From: Streptomyces sp. NBC_01446
GTDB taxonomy: Bacteria; Actinomycetota; Actinomycetes; Streptomycetales; Streptomycetaceae
Direction: 5' to 3'
DNA: 64,000 nucleotides
Assembly (NCBI RefSeq): GCF_026340095.1
Contig: NZ_JAPEPO010000003.1
Location: forward strand, 806,001-870,000
Positions within the stretch are counted from its first letter, which is position 1. Each line of letters begins with the position of its first letter. The translations under genes were made by a program, and so were the position numbers. Below the pieces are notes generated by a model, which was given only the letters and a program-made list of their open reading frames with translations, was not told where the DNA came from and did no database searches. Below are positions 34,021-42,337 of this stretch, piece after piece.

Positions 34021-34503
34021 ATGGGGAAGCTGACAGTGCGCGCGGTGCTCGCGGTGGTGCTGGCCGGCACCGTGTTCGTACAGGCGGGGATGGTGTGGGT
34101 GTTGGTCACCGGGAGCGACCCGGAGGACGGGTCGATGCCGCTGACCGCGCTGCGGGTGATCACGATCCTGGGCATGGGGTCGGTCCAGGTGGCCCTGGTC
34201 TGTGTGTGGCGGCTGGTGGCGATGGTGCGACGCGGGACCGTGTTCTCCCACGCCGCCTTCCGGTACGTGAACGGTGTGATCGGCGCGATCGTGGCGGTTG
34301 CCCTCATGTGGTTCGCGGTCACGGCCGTCAACGCGCCGGGCCAGCGGGACGACCCGGGCGTCACCGTCATCATGGGCGGGATCGGCCTGGCCATCCTGGG
34401 AGTCGCGCTCATCGTCCTCGTGCTGCGAATGCTCCTCGCCCAGGCCGTCGCGCGCGACGTCGAAGCCACGCAGATGCAGGCCGAGCTGGACGAGGTCATC
34501 TGA
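34021..34503 (+). CDS. DUF2975 membrane protein
   Basis: 160 residues with four hydrophobic helices (VLAVVLAGTVFVQAGMVWVL; VITILGMGSVQVALVCVWRL; VNGVIGAIVAVALMWFAVTA; MGGIGLAILGVALIVLVLRM) and an acidic tail. This is the DUF2975 family, nearly always encoded beside a small YozG-type HTH regulator, as here. The stop overlaps the next start (TGATG). Function is unknown; a membrane partner that senses or sequesters the regulator is an attractive guess only. Confidence 0.85.
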   Translation: MGKLTVRAVLAVVLAGTVFVQAGMVWVLVTGSDPEDGSMPLTALRVITILGMGSVQVALVCVWRLVAMVRRGTVFSHAAFRYVNGVIGAIVAVALMWFAVTAVNAPGQRDDPGVTVIMGGIGLAILGVALIVLVLRMLLAQAVARDVEATQMQAELDEVI

Positions 34504-34724
34504 TGCCGATCGCCGTCGACATCGACGTGATGCTGGCCAGGCGGAAGATGTCCGTGGGCGAGCTCGCGGACCGCGTAGGGATCACGCCCGCCAACCTGGC
34601 GGTACTCAAGAACGGCCGCGCCAAGGCGGTGCGCTTCCCGACACTCGCGGCACTGTGCGAGGTACTCAAGTGCCAGCCGGGCGACCTGCTGCGCTGGGAG
34701 ACCGACGACGCCGCGGGCGGATGA
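34503..34724 (+). CDS. Small XRE-family HTH regulator (YozG/HTH_26 type)
   Basis: 73 residues, almost entirely one helix-turn-helix: MPIAVDIDVMLARRKMSVGE, LADRVGITPANLAVLKNGRA, KAVRFPTLAALCEVLKCQPG, DLLRWE. This is the cognate regulator type of DUF2975 proteins. Its ATG overlaps the DUF2975 stop, so the two are translationally coupled. It presumably binds the dyad at 33972-33988 and represses its own operon. Confidence 0.88.
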   Translation: MPIAVDIDVMLARRKMSVGELADRVGITPANLAVLKNGRAKAVRFPTLAALCEVLKCQPGDLLRWETDDAAGG

Positions 34725-35032
34725 CGCAATCCGGGGCAGGCACGCAAACGCCTGGCGCCACCGGCCCGTGACACGGCACGTGGACCACATGGCGCGTGGA
34801 CCGCGCGGATGCAGATCGCCCATCACCCGCAGCACCGCCCCGGCCCCGTCGGGTGGACACCGGTTGACCTGCGTCGCACCGTCCTGGTCGGAGATCGCGA
34901 CCGGCGAACGCCCCCCGCCCCCCGTCCTTCCAGCGCGGAAGGGCGGGGGCTCGTCGTTGGCTGCCGGGCGGCCAGGGGTTCGCCGCAGTCGCTCAACACC
35001 TTGCCCGTTCCGAGAGCGGGCGCACCGTCGCC
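34725..35032. other. Region upstream of the kinase holding its damaged N-lobe
   Basis: From about 34967 the kinase frame reads GGQGFAAVAQHLARSESGRT then VAVKVV, a recognisable but distorted glycine-rich loop and ATP-lysine strand. No ATG, GTG or TTG lies upstream in that frame before a stop. Nothing else is recognisable. Confidence 0.5.
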
Positions 35033-36658
35033 GTGAAAGTGGTGCACGAAGAGCACGTGTCCGACGAGCGGTTTCGCGCACGGTTCCGGCGGGAGATCGA
35101 CGCGGCGGGGCGCGTCGGGGAGCGCCACACCGCTCCCGTCCTGGACTCCGGTCCCGACGACGATCCGCCGTGGGTCGCCACCGGGTATGTTCCCGGGCTC
35201 TCCCTCGACCAGGTCGTGCGCCGGCACGGACCGTTGCCCACCGCGTCCGTGCGCGCCGTCGCGGACGGGCTACTGCGCGCCCTGAAGGACATCCATGACG
35301 TGGGGATCGTGCACCGCGATCTGAAGCCGTCCAACGTGATGCTGACCGTGGACGGGACAAAGGTCATCGACTCCGGCATCGCGCGGGCCCTGGAGACATC
35401 CGCAGAGGCGCCGCTGACCAGTACAGGGATGGCCGTGGGCTCGCCCGGATTCATGTCGCCGGAGCAGATCCAGGCGCAGAGCGTGGGGCCGAAGAGCGAT
35501 GTGTTCACCCTGGGGAGCGTGCTCATGTACGCGGCCACGGGGCGGCTGCCTTTCGGGCACGAGGCGAGCAATCAGCACGCGGTCATGTTCCAGATCGTGC
35601 AGGACGAGCCCGACCTGGACGGGGTCGACGACCCCGCGCTGCGGGCGCTCATCTCGCAGTGCCTGAGAAAGGACGCCGGGCAACGGCCGGACGTGGACAC
35701 GCTGTTGGCGGACCCGGAACTGGTCAAGGCGGTCGCATCCAAGAACACCCTGCTGCCGGCCGACGTCGTCGCGCACCTCGCACAGCAGTCCGCGCGGCTG
35801 CTCGACGCCGAGGCGGCGCCTCACCGGGCGGAGCCCGTGGACCGATCGACCGTCGGGCCGCGGCCGCAGCCCGGACCGCCGGAAGCCGTCCCCGCGGCGG
35901 GTGGTTCCACGACGCCGAAACCCGAACGGCGGCCTGCCCGTCGGCGACGCACGCTGATCGTCCTGCCCCTCATCGCCGTCATCACCGTCGGCGGCGGCGC
36001 GGTCACCCTGCTCCAGCCCTTTTGGGGTGGCGGGGACGGAACACATGCCAACTCGCCTCAGAACAGCGCAAGCGCCAATCCTGATGCGAGCAAGTCGCCG
36101 AGCAAAGCGGGCAGTTCACCTTCCAGGAAGGGGGACGGCAAGGATGAGAAAGACAGCAAGGAGAAGCAGGGCAACGAGGGCGAGAAGAGCGCGGCGAAAC
36201 CCAAGGAGAGCACCGGGAGTTCGACGTCATCCAGCGGCGCCGGCGGCTCCGACACAAACGGCGGCTCCGACAGCGGCGCCACCAGTAGCGGGTCCGGATC
36301 TTCGGCCTCGGGCGGCGGAGGTTCGTCCGACGCCGGCGGCTCGTCCACCGGCTCCCCGCCGCCCGCTTTGAAGAGCTACAGCGTCAAATACACGAATTCC
36401 TGCGTCGGCGCATGCTCCATGCCGGTCCTTGTGAGCTGGCCGGCGATCTCCCGAGCGACCCGCTACGACATCCACTACACAAACCAGGGAAGCCAGTACA
36501 CCGAGAAGAACGTCGACACCATCCATTCGACCGGCAACACCAACTACACGATCACTGGGCCGTACTCCGGTGACGAGATCTGCCTTTCGGTACGCGCGGC
36601 CAACAAGTACGGAGCCTCTGCCTGGGCCGAGACCTGGTGCACCACGGTGCCCTACTAG
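35033..36658 (+). CDS. Membrane Ser/Thr protein kinase, N-terminally truncated and possibly dead
   Basis: 541 residues from the first available start, a GTG that codes the Val just before the ATP-binding Lys, so the glycine loop is excluded. The catalytic loop VHRDLKPSN (94-101) is intact, but the DFG motif reads DSG (113-115: VIDSGIARAL). Next come the activation segment with GSPGFMSPEQ, the rest of the C-lobe to about residue 235, a basic stretch, one transmembrane helix (TLIVLPLIAVITVGGGAVTL, near 305), a Lys/Ser/Gly-rich low-complexity stalk of about 120 residues and a C-terminal fibronectin-like extracellular domain with paired Cys. It is a typical Streptomyces Pkn architecture. Loss of the loop and of the DFG Phe suggests a pseudokinase or a decaying gene. 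Confidence 0.75.
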   Translation: MKVVHEEHVSDERFRARFRREIDAAGRVGERHTAPVLDSGPDDDPPWVATGYVPGLSLDQVVRRHGPLPTASVRAVADGLLRALKDIHDVGIVHRDLKPSNVMLTVDGTKVIDSGIARALETSAEAPLTSTGMAVGSPGFMSPEQIQAQSVGPKSDVFTLGSVLMYAATGRLPFGHEASNQHAVMFQIVQDEPDLDGVDDPALRALISQCLRKDAGQRPDVDTLLADPELVKAVASKNTLLPADVVAHLAQQSARLLDAEAAPHRAEPVDRSTVGPRPQPGPPEAVPAAGGSTTPKPERRPARRRRTLIVLPLIAVITVGGGAVTLLQPFWGGGDGTHANSPQNSASANPDASKSPSKAGSSPSRKGDGKDEKDSKEKQGNEGEKSAAKPKESTGSSTSSSGAGGSDTNGGSDSGATSSGSGSSASGGGGSSDAGGSSTGSPPPALKSYSVKYTNSCVGACSMPVLVSWPAISRATRYDIHYTNQGSQYTEKNVDTIHSTGNTNYTITGPYSGDEICLSVRAANKYGASAWAETWCTTVPY

Positions 36659-36930
36659 AGACACAGTCTTGAGACCGCGGTCTGCTGCTCCCAGCGCGGG
36701 CGAAACCGATCAGGAGACGGAGCAAGATCACGCGCCGGCTGCGAAGGTCTTCGGCGGGCCGGCGTCCTTGCCACCCGCCCCGGCCGGCTTGGGCGTCGGC
36801 CAACTCCATGCCCTCGATCTCCGCCTGCTCCGCAGGCACGTCACCGCGACGCTCCACGTCGCTATCGCAGGATTCACTTCACCACCGGTCTGAGGGCCGG
36901 TGCACTGCGAATGCATCCCAGCAGCAGCTG

Positions 36931-37973
36931 TTACTGCTGGTCAGAGGCTCCTTGCTGCTTGAGGGCCTGGTAGCGGTTGGCCAGGGCGTGGAAGGCCTCC
37001 TTGGGTTCCCAGGGCATGTCCGGGTAGGTACGCGCGTCCGCTGGGTAGTCGCTGTGCTCGTCGACGATCTTGACGATGCCGTAGGAAGCGAGGTCGGGGT
37101 CCGGTCCGGACAGTCGGTGGGGGTGCCGTAGCCGGCGAAGCTGAACCAGAAGACGGAGTCGACGCCTTCCTCCTCGAAGATGGGCATGAGGTCGTCGATG
37201 TAGTGGACCTGCTCGTTCTCGTCGCGCACCAGGTCCCGCTTGAGGGTGACGCCGTCCGGCTCCATGGCCATGTACCAGCCCGAGCCGCCGTAGTCGCCCG
37301 CCCCACGCAAGGTGCAGCAGCCGACCTCCATGATGGCGACCGGCTTGCCGTGGGCGAATTCCTTGCGCAGGTCGTCGCGGTAGGTGGCGGCGTTGCGAAG
37401 GCCCCGGAAGGCATCCAGACCGATGATGCCGAAGGGGCTCCAGTCCACGCCGTCCAAAGGGCACGAGGCGTAGCTGACCGGGCCTGCGAAGAGGGGGCGG
37501 ACGGTGCGGACCACGTCACCGAGGAAGGCGTTGACCTTCTGGGGGATGGCCCGGAGTGCGGCTTCGCGGTCGGGGCCGACCAGGACCGGGATGCGTTCGT
37601 TGAAGGTGTCGCCGGGCAGGTATCCGCGGGCGAACAGGCTCAGTTCGCAGCCGGTCACGAGGACGACCTCGGCGCCGTCGTGACGCAGTCGTTCGGCTCG
37701 CTCTGCACAGTCGGCGAAGTACGGCAGCATCTGTTCGTCGGTCATCTCGCAGGGAAACGGCGAGAACCAGACCTCCAGCCCGACAGCCGCCGCATGCCGC
37801 GCGGTGGTCTCGATCCGGTCCGGGTCGCCACCCGTGATGCGGATCGCGGTGCAGTGCAGGTCCTCGGCCATGACCTGCATGTCCCGCGCGACGGCATCGG
37901 CGTCGAAGAGCGGGCGGGAGGTATCGCCGTTGGGAAAGGTGCCGGTGTCGTAGTGGATGCCCTTGCCTCGCAT
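36931..37973 (-). pseudogene. TIM-barrel-like protein of unknown function, one frameshift
   Basis: From ATG 37973 it reads MRGKGIHYDTGTFPNGDTSR, AIRITGGDPDRIETTARHAA, VGLEVWFSPFPCEMTDEQML, GVDWSPFGIIGLDAFRGLRN, VAIMEVGCCTLRGAGDYGG and FWFSFAGYGTP. It then loses sense in a run of five G at 37119-37123. One base removed restores HRLSGPDPDLASYGIVKIVD and EPKEAFHALANRYQALK to TAA 36931-36933. The pattern of strands ending in Glu/Asp resembles a glycoside-hydrolase-like (beta/alpha)8 barrel. I recall relatives loosely labelled abortive infection proteins, on weak grounds. A sequencing error would make this an intact protein of about 346 residues. Confidence 0.7.
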
Positions 37974-38043
37974 GCCTTGCGCCTCCGAAAAGAATCCACG
38001 TGTCGCTTACGGAGCGATCGTCAAGCCTCCAGCGGCGTCAGAG

Positions 38044-38766
38044 TCAAGCTGTCTGGGAGGCGTGCAGCCAGATCCGCAGCGGGCCCACGGGCTCGAAACC
38101 ATGGCTGATGGCGGCCACCAGGTCGTCGCCCTGCTCGTAGCCGACGACTGGGAGGGTGGGGAAGAGCCGATGCACCGCGCCCAGCACGACCCGCCAGGCC
38201 CTGTCAGGGCCGCCGTCCAGCGCGAAGACATTGGAGATTCCGACCACGTGGCCGCTGCGGCTGGCCACCGCCCCGGCGACCACTCGGCCGCTGGCGGACT
38301 GCCCGGCGAGCACGAACACAGCTGGGTCGTCGAGCAGTTCAGGCCGGAAGAGATCCGCGTTGCCCTCTCCGTCGTCCCAGGCGAGGGCCCACGCGCGCAG
38401 CCTGTCCGGCGAGCCCACCACGTACCAGTCAAGATCCGGGGCGAGGGCGGGCGCACTCGCCGGGCGGTGTATCCACTGCGCCTCGAACAGCACCTCAAAG
38501 CCGGCCTCCGTCAAGTCGAGGTCGGCGAAACTGTCCTTGACGGAGGCGCCCGCTGTCACGGTGTCGATCCGGGCCACCAGCGCGGCCCGGTCAGCACTCG
38601 GCACCAGCGTCACCGCGTCGGGGTAGTAGAGCGGCGTGCGAGCCGGAGCGGACCATGCCTGGGGTCCGAACTCGCCGGCCGAGCCATGCGATCGGCCCAT
38701 CGCCGCGCACCACTCGGCGTTGTTGCGGGCGGCGGCCCGAACCAGGAACTGCTTCGGCGTAGTCAC
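38044..38766 (-). CDS. GNAT-family N-acetyltransferase-like protein
   Basis: 240 residues. The N-terminal half (about 1-110) is a divergent GNAT-like domain (FLVRAAARNNAEWCAAMGRS, YYPDAVTLVPSADRAAL). The C-terminal half holds VFVLAGQSASGRVVAGAVAS, HVVGISNVFALDG and VVGYEQGDDLVAAISHGFEP, close to the acetyl-CoA strand pattern and the G-F-E-P-V-G-P-L end typical of GNAT enzymes. The substrate is unknown. It stands alone, with more than 370 bp of degraded sequence upstream. Confidence 0.75.
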   Translation of the reverse strand: MTTPKQFLVRAAARNNAEWCAAMGRSHGSAGEFGPQAWSAPARTPLYYPDAVTLVPSADRAALVARIDTVTAGASVKDSFADLDLTEAGFEVLFEAQWIHRPASAPALAPDLDWYVVGSPDRLRAWALAWDDGEGNADLFRPELLDDPAVFVLAGQSASGRVVAGAVASRSGHVVGISNVFALDGGPDRAWRVVLGAVHRLFPTLPVVGYEQGDDLVAAISHGFEPVGPLRIWLHASQTA

Positions 38767-39138
38767 GAGTGCTGATCATGACGCGTCCGGCCCGGACCGG
38801 CGAACGGTTTATCGCCGCGCACTGGAGAGCCCATATCCGCACCCTGTTCGGTGGGGCGATCATAAGCCGCAACAGTGCGGGCGCTGATACGTGGGCGCAG
38901 CCTGCTCCTGGACGTACCGTCATCCTCGAAACGGTCCGTGAGGCGCACTCGATACCGCCCCCTTACTCAAGAACTGCGTCGCCGCCTCGACCACCTGTTG
39001 AGTTCTTCGACGGAGGCTCCCCAGCTCTCCTCCCACCGAATTCGAGAAGCTGCGGGCCGCCCTCGACGCTGCGACCTCCGCTCAGCACAACCCACAGGCC
39101 CCACCGACCGCGCCGGCCTCGCTCGCCGACGAGCTCGG
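38767..39138. other. Degraded stretch before IS5 debris
   Basis: No gene recognised. A plus-strand frame near 39030-39140 (TEFEKLRAALDAATSAQHN, ASLADELGNDY) has coding texture but no start or family and runs into the IS5 remnant. Confidence 0.3.
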
Positions 39139-39423
39139 AAATGACTACAGCAACGCCCCTTCTCCGCGAGTACCTGCGACGCCGCGGCATTCGGCACCCA
39201 TCCCGGAGAAGGCCGACAGCCAGGCCGCCCGACTGCACAAAGGCTCACACGGCGGACGGCCACCCGGCTTCGACGAGGAGCGGTACAGGTAATGCAACAC
39301 CGTCGAGCGGGCGGTCAACTGCTTGACACACCACGCGCAGCCGTCACCCGCATCGAAAAGCGCGGCCACGTTCTTCCTCGGCACCGCAACGGCAGCCGCC
39401 ATCACCATCTGCCTACGGGCGTG
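39139..39423 (+). mobile_element. IS5-family transposase, 3' remnant
   Basis: REYLRRRGIR then PIPEKADSQAARLHKGSHGG, RPPGFDEERYR-stop-CNTVERAVN, and in shifted frames TRIEKRGHV and FLGTATAAAITICLRA-stop. These are the RRRGI, IPEK, GRPP-F and NTVER/N-x-LK motifs of the C-terminal catalytic region of IS5/IS427-type DDE transposases. A stop and two frame changes make it inactive. No terminal inverted repeat was identified. Confidence 0.65.
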
Positions 39424-39439
39424 ACGGGCCGGACAAGTC

Positions 39440-39565
39440 CTAGTTGAGGTTCCAGGTGCCCGTGCGCTCCTTGTCGACCCCGGTCGCGTCCATCTGATAC
39501 GTCACGGCGGCGATCTTCGCGTCCCTTGGCACGTCGACGATCACCCAGCCGGTGGTCTGCTTGCC
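39440..39565 (-). pseudogene. DUF4352-like secreted/lipoprotein C-terminal remnant
   Basis: About 40 codons read GKQTTGWVIVDVPRDAKIAA, VTYQMDATGVDKERTGTWNL-N-stop, the last strands of a telokin-like immunoglobulin-fold domain common in Streptomyces lipoproteins. The rest of the gene is absent. Confidence 0.45.
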
Positions 39566-39689
39566 GGCCGGAGGGCGATGTTGACGCCCATGGACCCACG
39601 GGAAGTACGCCGTCCCGCCGCACGGGAGCGCCGCCGCACAGGCGATCTCTCAGTGATTGCTCTCTACTACGGCTACTTCAGTGCCTGGA

Positions 39690-40037
39690 AGCCGCCGATC
39701 TCCTGCTCGAGCAGTTTCGGCCAGATGCAGCGGGGTGCGGTCCTCGAACATCGGTATGGCGGCATGCCCCAAGTCGTGGGCAGCCCGGCGATGTTGAAGG
39801 ACTCGTTGACTGTCACCGGAAGACCGAGCAACGTCGGTCCTCACCGCGAGCGCGCGCCTGGTCGGCACCGCGTGCGGCCGCCCGCGCACGGTCGAAATCC
39901 GGCACACAGACCGCGCTGAGCCCCTTGTCATCCCGCTCGATACGAGCGATCGCCTCGTCGGTCAGTTCCTCCGAAGTCACTTCACCAGCACGCAAAGCAG
40001 CCAAGAGATTCTCGGCCGTCCGAAAGTTCCATTCCAT
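39690..40037 (-). pseudogene. Amidase (GatA-like) N-terminal remnant
   Basis: From ATG 40037: MEWNFRTAENLLAALRAGEV, TSEELTDEAIARIERDDKGL, SAVCVPDFDRARAAARGADQ. After a frame change near 39825 it reads LLGLPVTVNESFNIAGLPTT-WGMPP, which includes the amidase-signature catalytic Lys position replaced by Asn in VNES. The serine-rich amidase core is missing. A fragment at about 39690-39740 (LLEQEIGGFQALK) is unassigned. Confidence 0.65.
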
Positions 40038-40148
40038 GAAATCGACCGTATCGACCACTCTCAGCGGTCATAAAATGCCGCTACGGGCAACGGGTTGAAC
40101 ACGTCAGCCCTCATGGTGGAGTTGACCCGCGTACCTCCCCCTCCGCTC

Positions 40149-40604
40149 CTAGACAACGCAGAACTCGTTGCCTTCCGGGTCCTGCAGCACGACGGCGTAG
40201 TGCCCCATGTCCGGCTCGTCCGCGGTCCGAAGCACGCTGGCACCGGCGTCGATCAGCCTCTCCACTGTGGTGGTGACTCGCTGCGTGCGGATCGCCAACG
40301 GGACGTCGCGCCCGCCGCCGACCTTCAGATCGAGGTGTAGCCGGTTCTTGCCGGACTTGAGTTCCGGGACCTGCTGGAACCACAACCGCGGCCCTCGTCC
40401 TGCGGGATCGACGATCGACTCCGGGGTATCGCCCGCACCGACAGGCAACTCCTCCTCGGGCACCCCCGTAGCTGCCCAATACTCTCGCCAGGTGGCATGG
40501 CCGCCAGGTGCAGGTTCGGGTACGTATCCCAGAGCCTCGCTCCAGAACACCACCAGCCTCTGTACGTCGGTGCAGTCGATCGTCAGTTGCAGCGTCATCT
40601 CCAT
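40149..40604 (-). CDS. VOC/glyoxalase-like domain protein
   Basis: 151 residues of the vicinal-oxygen-chelate fold: MEMTLQLTIDCTDVQRLVVF, WSEALGYVPEPAPGGHATWR, LWFQQVPELKSGKNRLHLDL, KVGGGRDVPLAIRTQRVTTT and the closing VLQDPEGNEFCVV. The paired beta-alpha-beta-beta-beta modules and the DPEGNEFC ending are typical of actinobacterial glyoxalase-like proteins of unknown substrate, some of which bind antibiotics. The metal-ligand pattern (His in LHLDL and Glu in NEFCVV) is retained. It is monocistronic. Confidence 0.88.
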   Translation of the reverse strand: MEMTLQLTIDCTDVQRLVVFWSEALGYVPEPAPGGHATWREYWAATGVPEEELPVGAGDTPESIVDPAGRGPRLWFQQVPELKSGKNRLHLDLKVGGGRDVPLAIRTQRVTTTVERLIDAGASVLRTADEPDMGHYAVVLQDPEGNEFCVV

Positions 40605-41193
40605 ACCCGGAGCCTGGCACACGCGACTGACACTCACGCAGGGCCGACCCACCGACTGGAAAGACGCACTCTCACGGCCGCACCAACAGTGCGCCGCACA
40701 CCTTTGGGGTATACCGCCGACGGCCAGGACAGCGGTTCCCGCCACCATTGCACACCTCAACGGGGCCACCGCCCACTGGTCCAGACCCGTAACCCACCCG
40801 ATCTCGGCCCCAACCGGTGGCATGGTGGGCGGTGCGGATCGATCCCGCGAGCACGAACACTGCGCACATCGCGAACAAGGCGAACGGGCCGGTGGACCCG
40901 TCAGATCCGGTGGGGACAGTCGTCGGGCATCCATGGTCCGGGCACATCAAGATCAAGCAGGCCCGTAGGTAGGTCACCTCGCCAACCCACCCGCGACGGG
41001 GGAATCAACGGGCGGGCCTTGGAGTGAGGGCGGCACGTCCGCGGGGGCGCCACAGTCGGGCCTGGGTGAACAGGCCGGGTTCGACGCGTGAGCATGCCGC
41101 GATTACGCGGCGCTTCACTGGCTGGTCACCGCCGTAGCCCCGGATCGGGGTACATGCGGGCCACGGGTCGGATGCCTGGTTCCGTCATCTGCG
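40605..41193. other. Gene-poor region
   Basis: 589 bp with no supported gene. A minus-strand stretch near 40840-40900 (GPFALFAMCAVFVLAG) may be one helix of a lost membrane protein. Confidence 0.35.
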
Positions 41194-42033
41194 TCAGTCG
41201 ACGGCCTTCAAGTCGCCCAGCGCGTCCGCGAGGTCGATTTCGGTACGGCCACGGGTCTGGAAGCCCTGCTTGAAAAGCTCTGCCGTGCGTTGCTGTGTTG
41301 CGTTAGCCCGAACAAGCTGCTGGAACAAGGCAGCATCTGCGCGTACATCGGCGGGAGTTGCCAGGCTGATGGCGTTGACGGCCGATTTGGCGGCAATCAG
41401 CGCATCCCGCGGGAAGTTTCCCATTCGCGCGGCCATGCCGGCTACGAACTCGTCCAGCTCGGCGTCGGGCACCGCGCGGTTGATCCATCCGTAGCGTTCG
41501 GCGAGTTCGGCATCGAAGTCGGCCGACGTGAGTACGGCTTCGAGCGCTCGGCCCCGGCCCAGCAGACGGGTCAGGTGCTGGATCGCTCCCGCGCCGGGCG
41601 GGGTGCCGATGCCGACTTCGGGCTGGCACAGGACAGCGTTCTCCCGTGAGGCGAAGCGCATGTCGCAGGCGAGGAGGAACTCGCTGCCCGCTCCCCGTGC
41701 CCGGCCGCGCACCTTGGCAATGGTGACGGCCGGGATCTCGCTGAGCCTGCGGAAGAGCATCCCCAGGGAGGCGTCGCCCGGACCGCCGGCTTTCGCGGCT
41801 TCAGCGGTGTATTCGGGCACTTTGGTCAGGTCCACGTGCGGGAAGAAGAAGTCGGGATCCGCACTGTCGAAGACCACCACGCGTGCAGTCGCCGGTCGGG
41901 AGAGCTCCTCGATCAGTTCGACCAGATCGCGCACGAGCTCTGGACCGATGAGGTTGATCGGCGGGGCGTTGAAGGTGGCGGACAGGACGTTGCCGTCCAA
42001 CCTGGTGCTGATGGTTTCGTACGAGGCGGTCAT
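41194..42033 (-). CDS. Enoyl-CoA hydratase/isomerase family protein
   Basis: 279 residues of crotonase fold. FNAPPINLIGPELVRDLVEL and ARVVVFDSADPDFFFPHVDL precede the oxyanion-hole segments KVRGRARGAGSEFLLACDMR and RFASRENAVLCQPEVGIGTP. The catalytic Glu positions are at or near the usual places (EFLLACD; QPEVGIG), but the PPGAGA loop after the second differs from true hydratases, so an isomerase or other crotonase activity is possible. The ATG is preceded by GAGGAAGAGG. It stands alone and is divergent from nothing obvious. Confidence 0.88.
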   Translation of the reverse strand: MTASYETISTRLDGNVLSATFNAPPINLIGPELVRDLVELIEELSRPATARVVVFDSADPDFFFPHVDLTKVPEYTAEAAKAGGPGDASLGMLFRRLSEIPAVTIAKVRGRARGAGSEFLLACDMRFASRENAVLCQPEVGIGTPPGAGAIQHLTRLLGRGRALEAVLTSADFDAELAERYGWINRAVPDAELDEFVAGMAARMGNFPRDALIAAKSAVNAISLATPADVRADAALFQQLVRANATQQRTAELFKQGFQTRGRTEIDLADALGDLKAVD

Positions 42034-42337
42034 GTCCTCTTCCTCTCGGCGCTCATCACGGCCCGGTGGCAATCCCGGCTGTCAGGGCTGGTGATCCCAA
42101 GTCGCAGCACCACCGATGCGGCAACCTCCTTGCAGTCGCTGCAACGGTCAGGGAGCGGCCTCAACCCCACCCCGCCCAGGCATCCCTGCCACTCTCCCCC
42201 CGATCATCCACTCGCACGGCCTTGGAGGACGGCCTGACGCGCCAGGCACGACGCACGCGCAGCAACGACCAGAACGGACATCGTGGGCGTGCGCGTGCCC
42301 GTGCGCGCACGCCCCGACGCGCGGCCGGACCTGGCCA
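42034..42337. other. Intergenic region, nothing recognised
   Basis: 304 bp with no gene or clear motif. A GCGCGTGC/GCGTGCGC-rich patch near 42285-42320 is low complexity. Confidence 0.35.
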
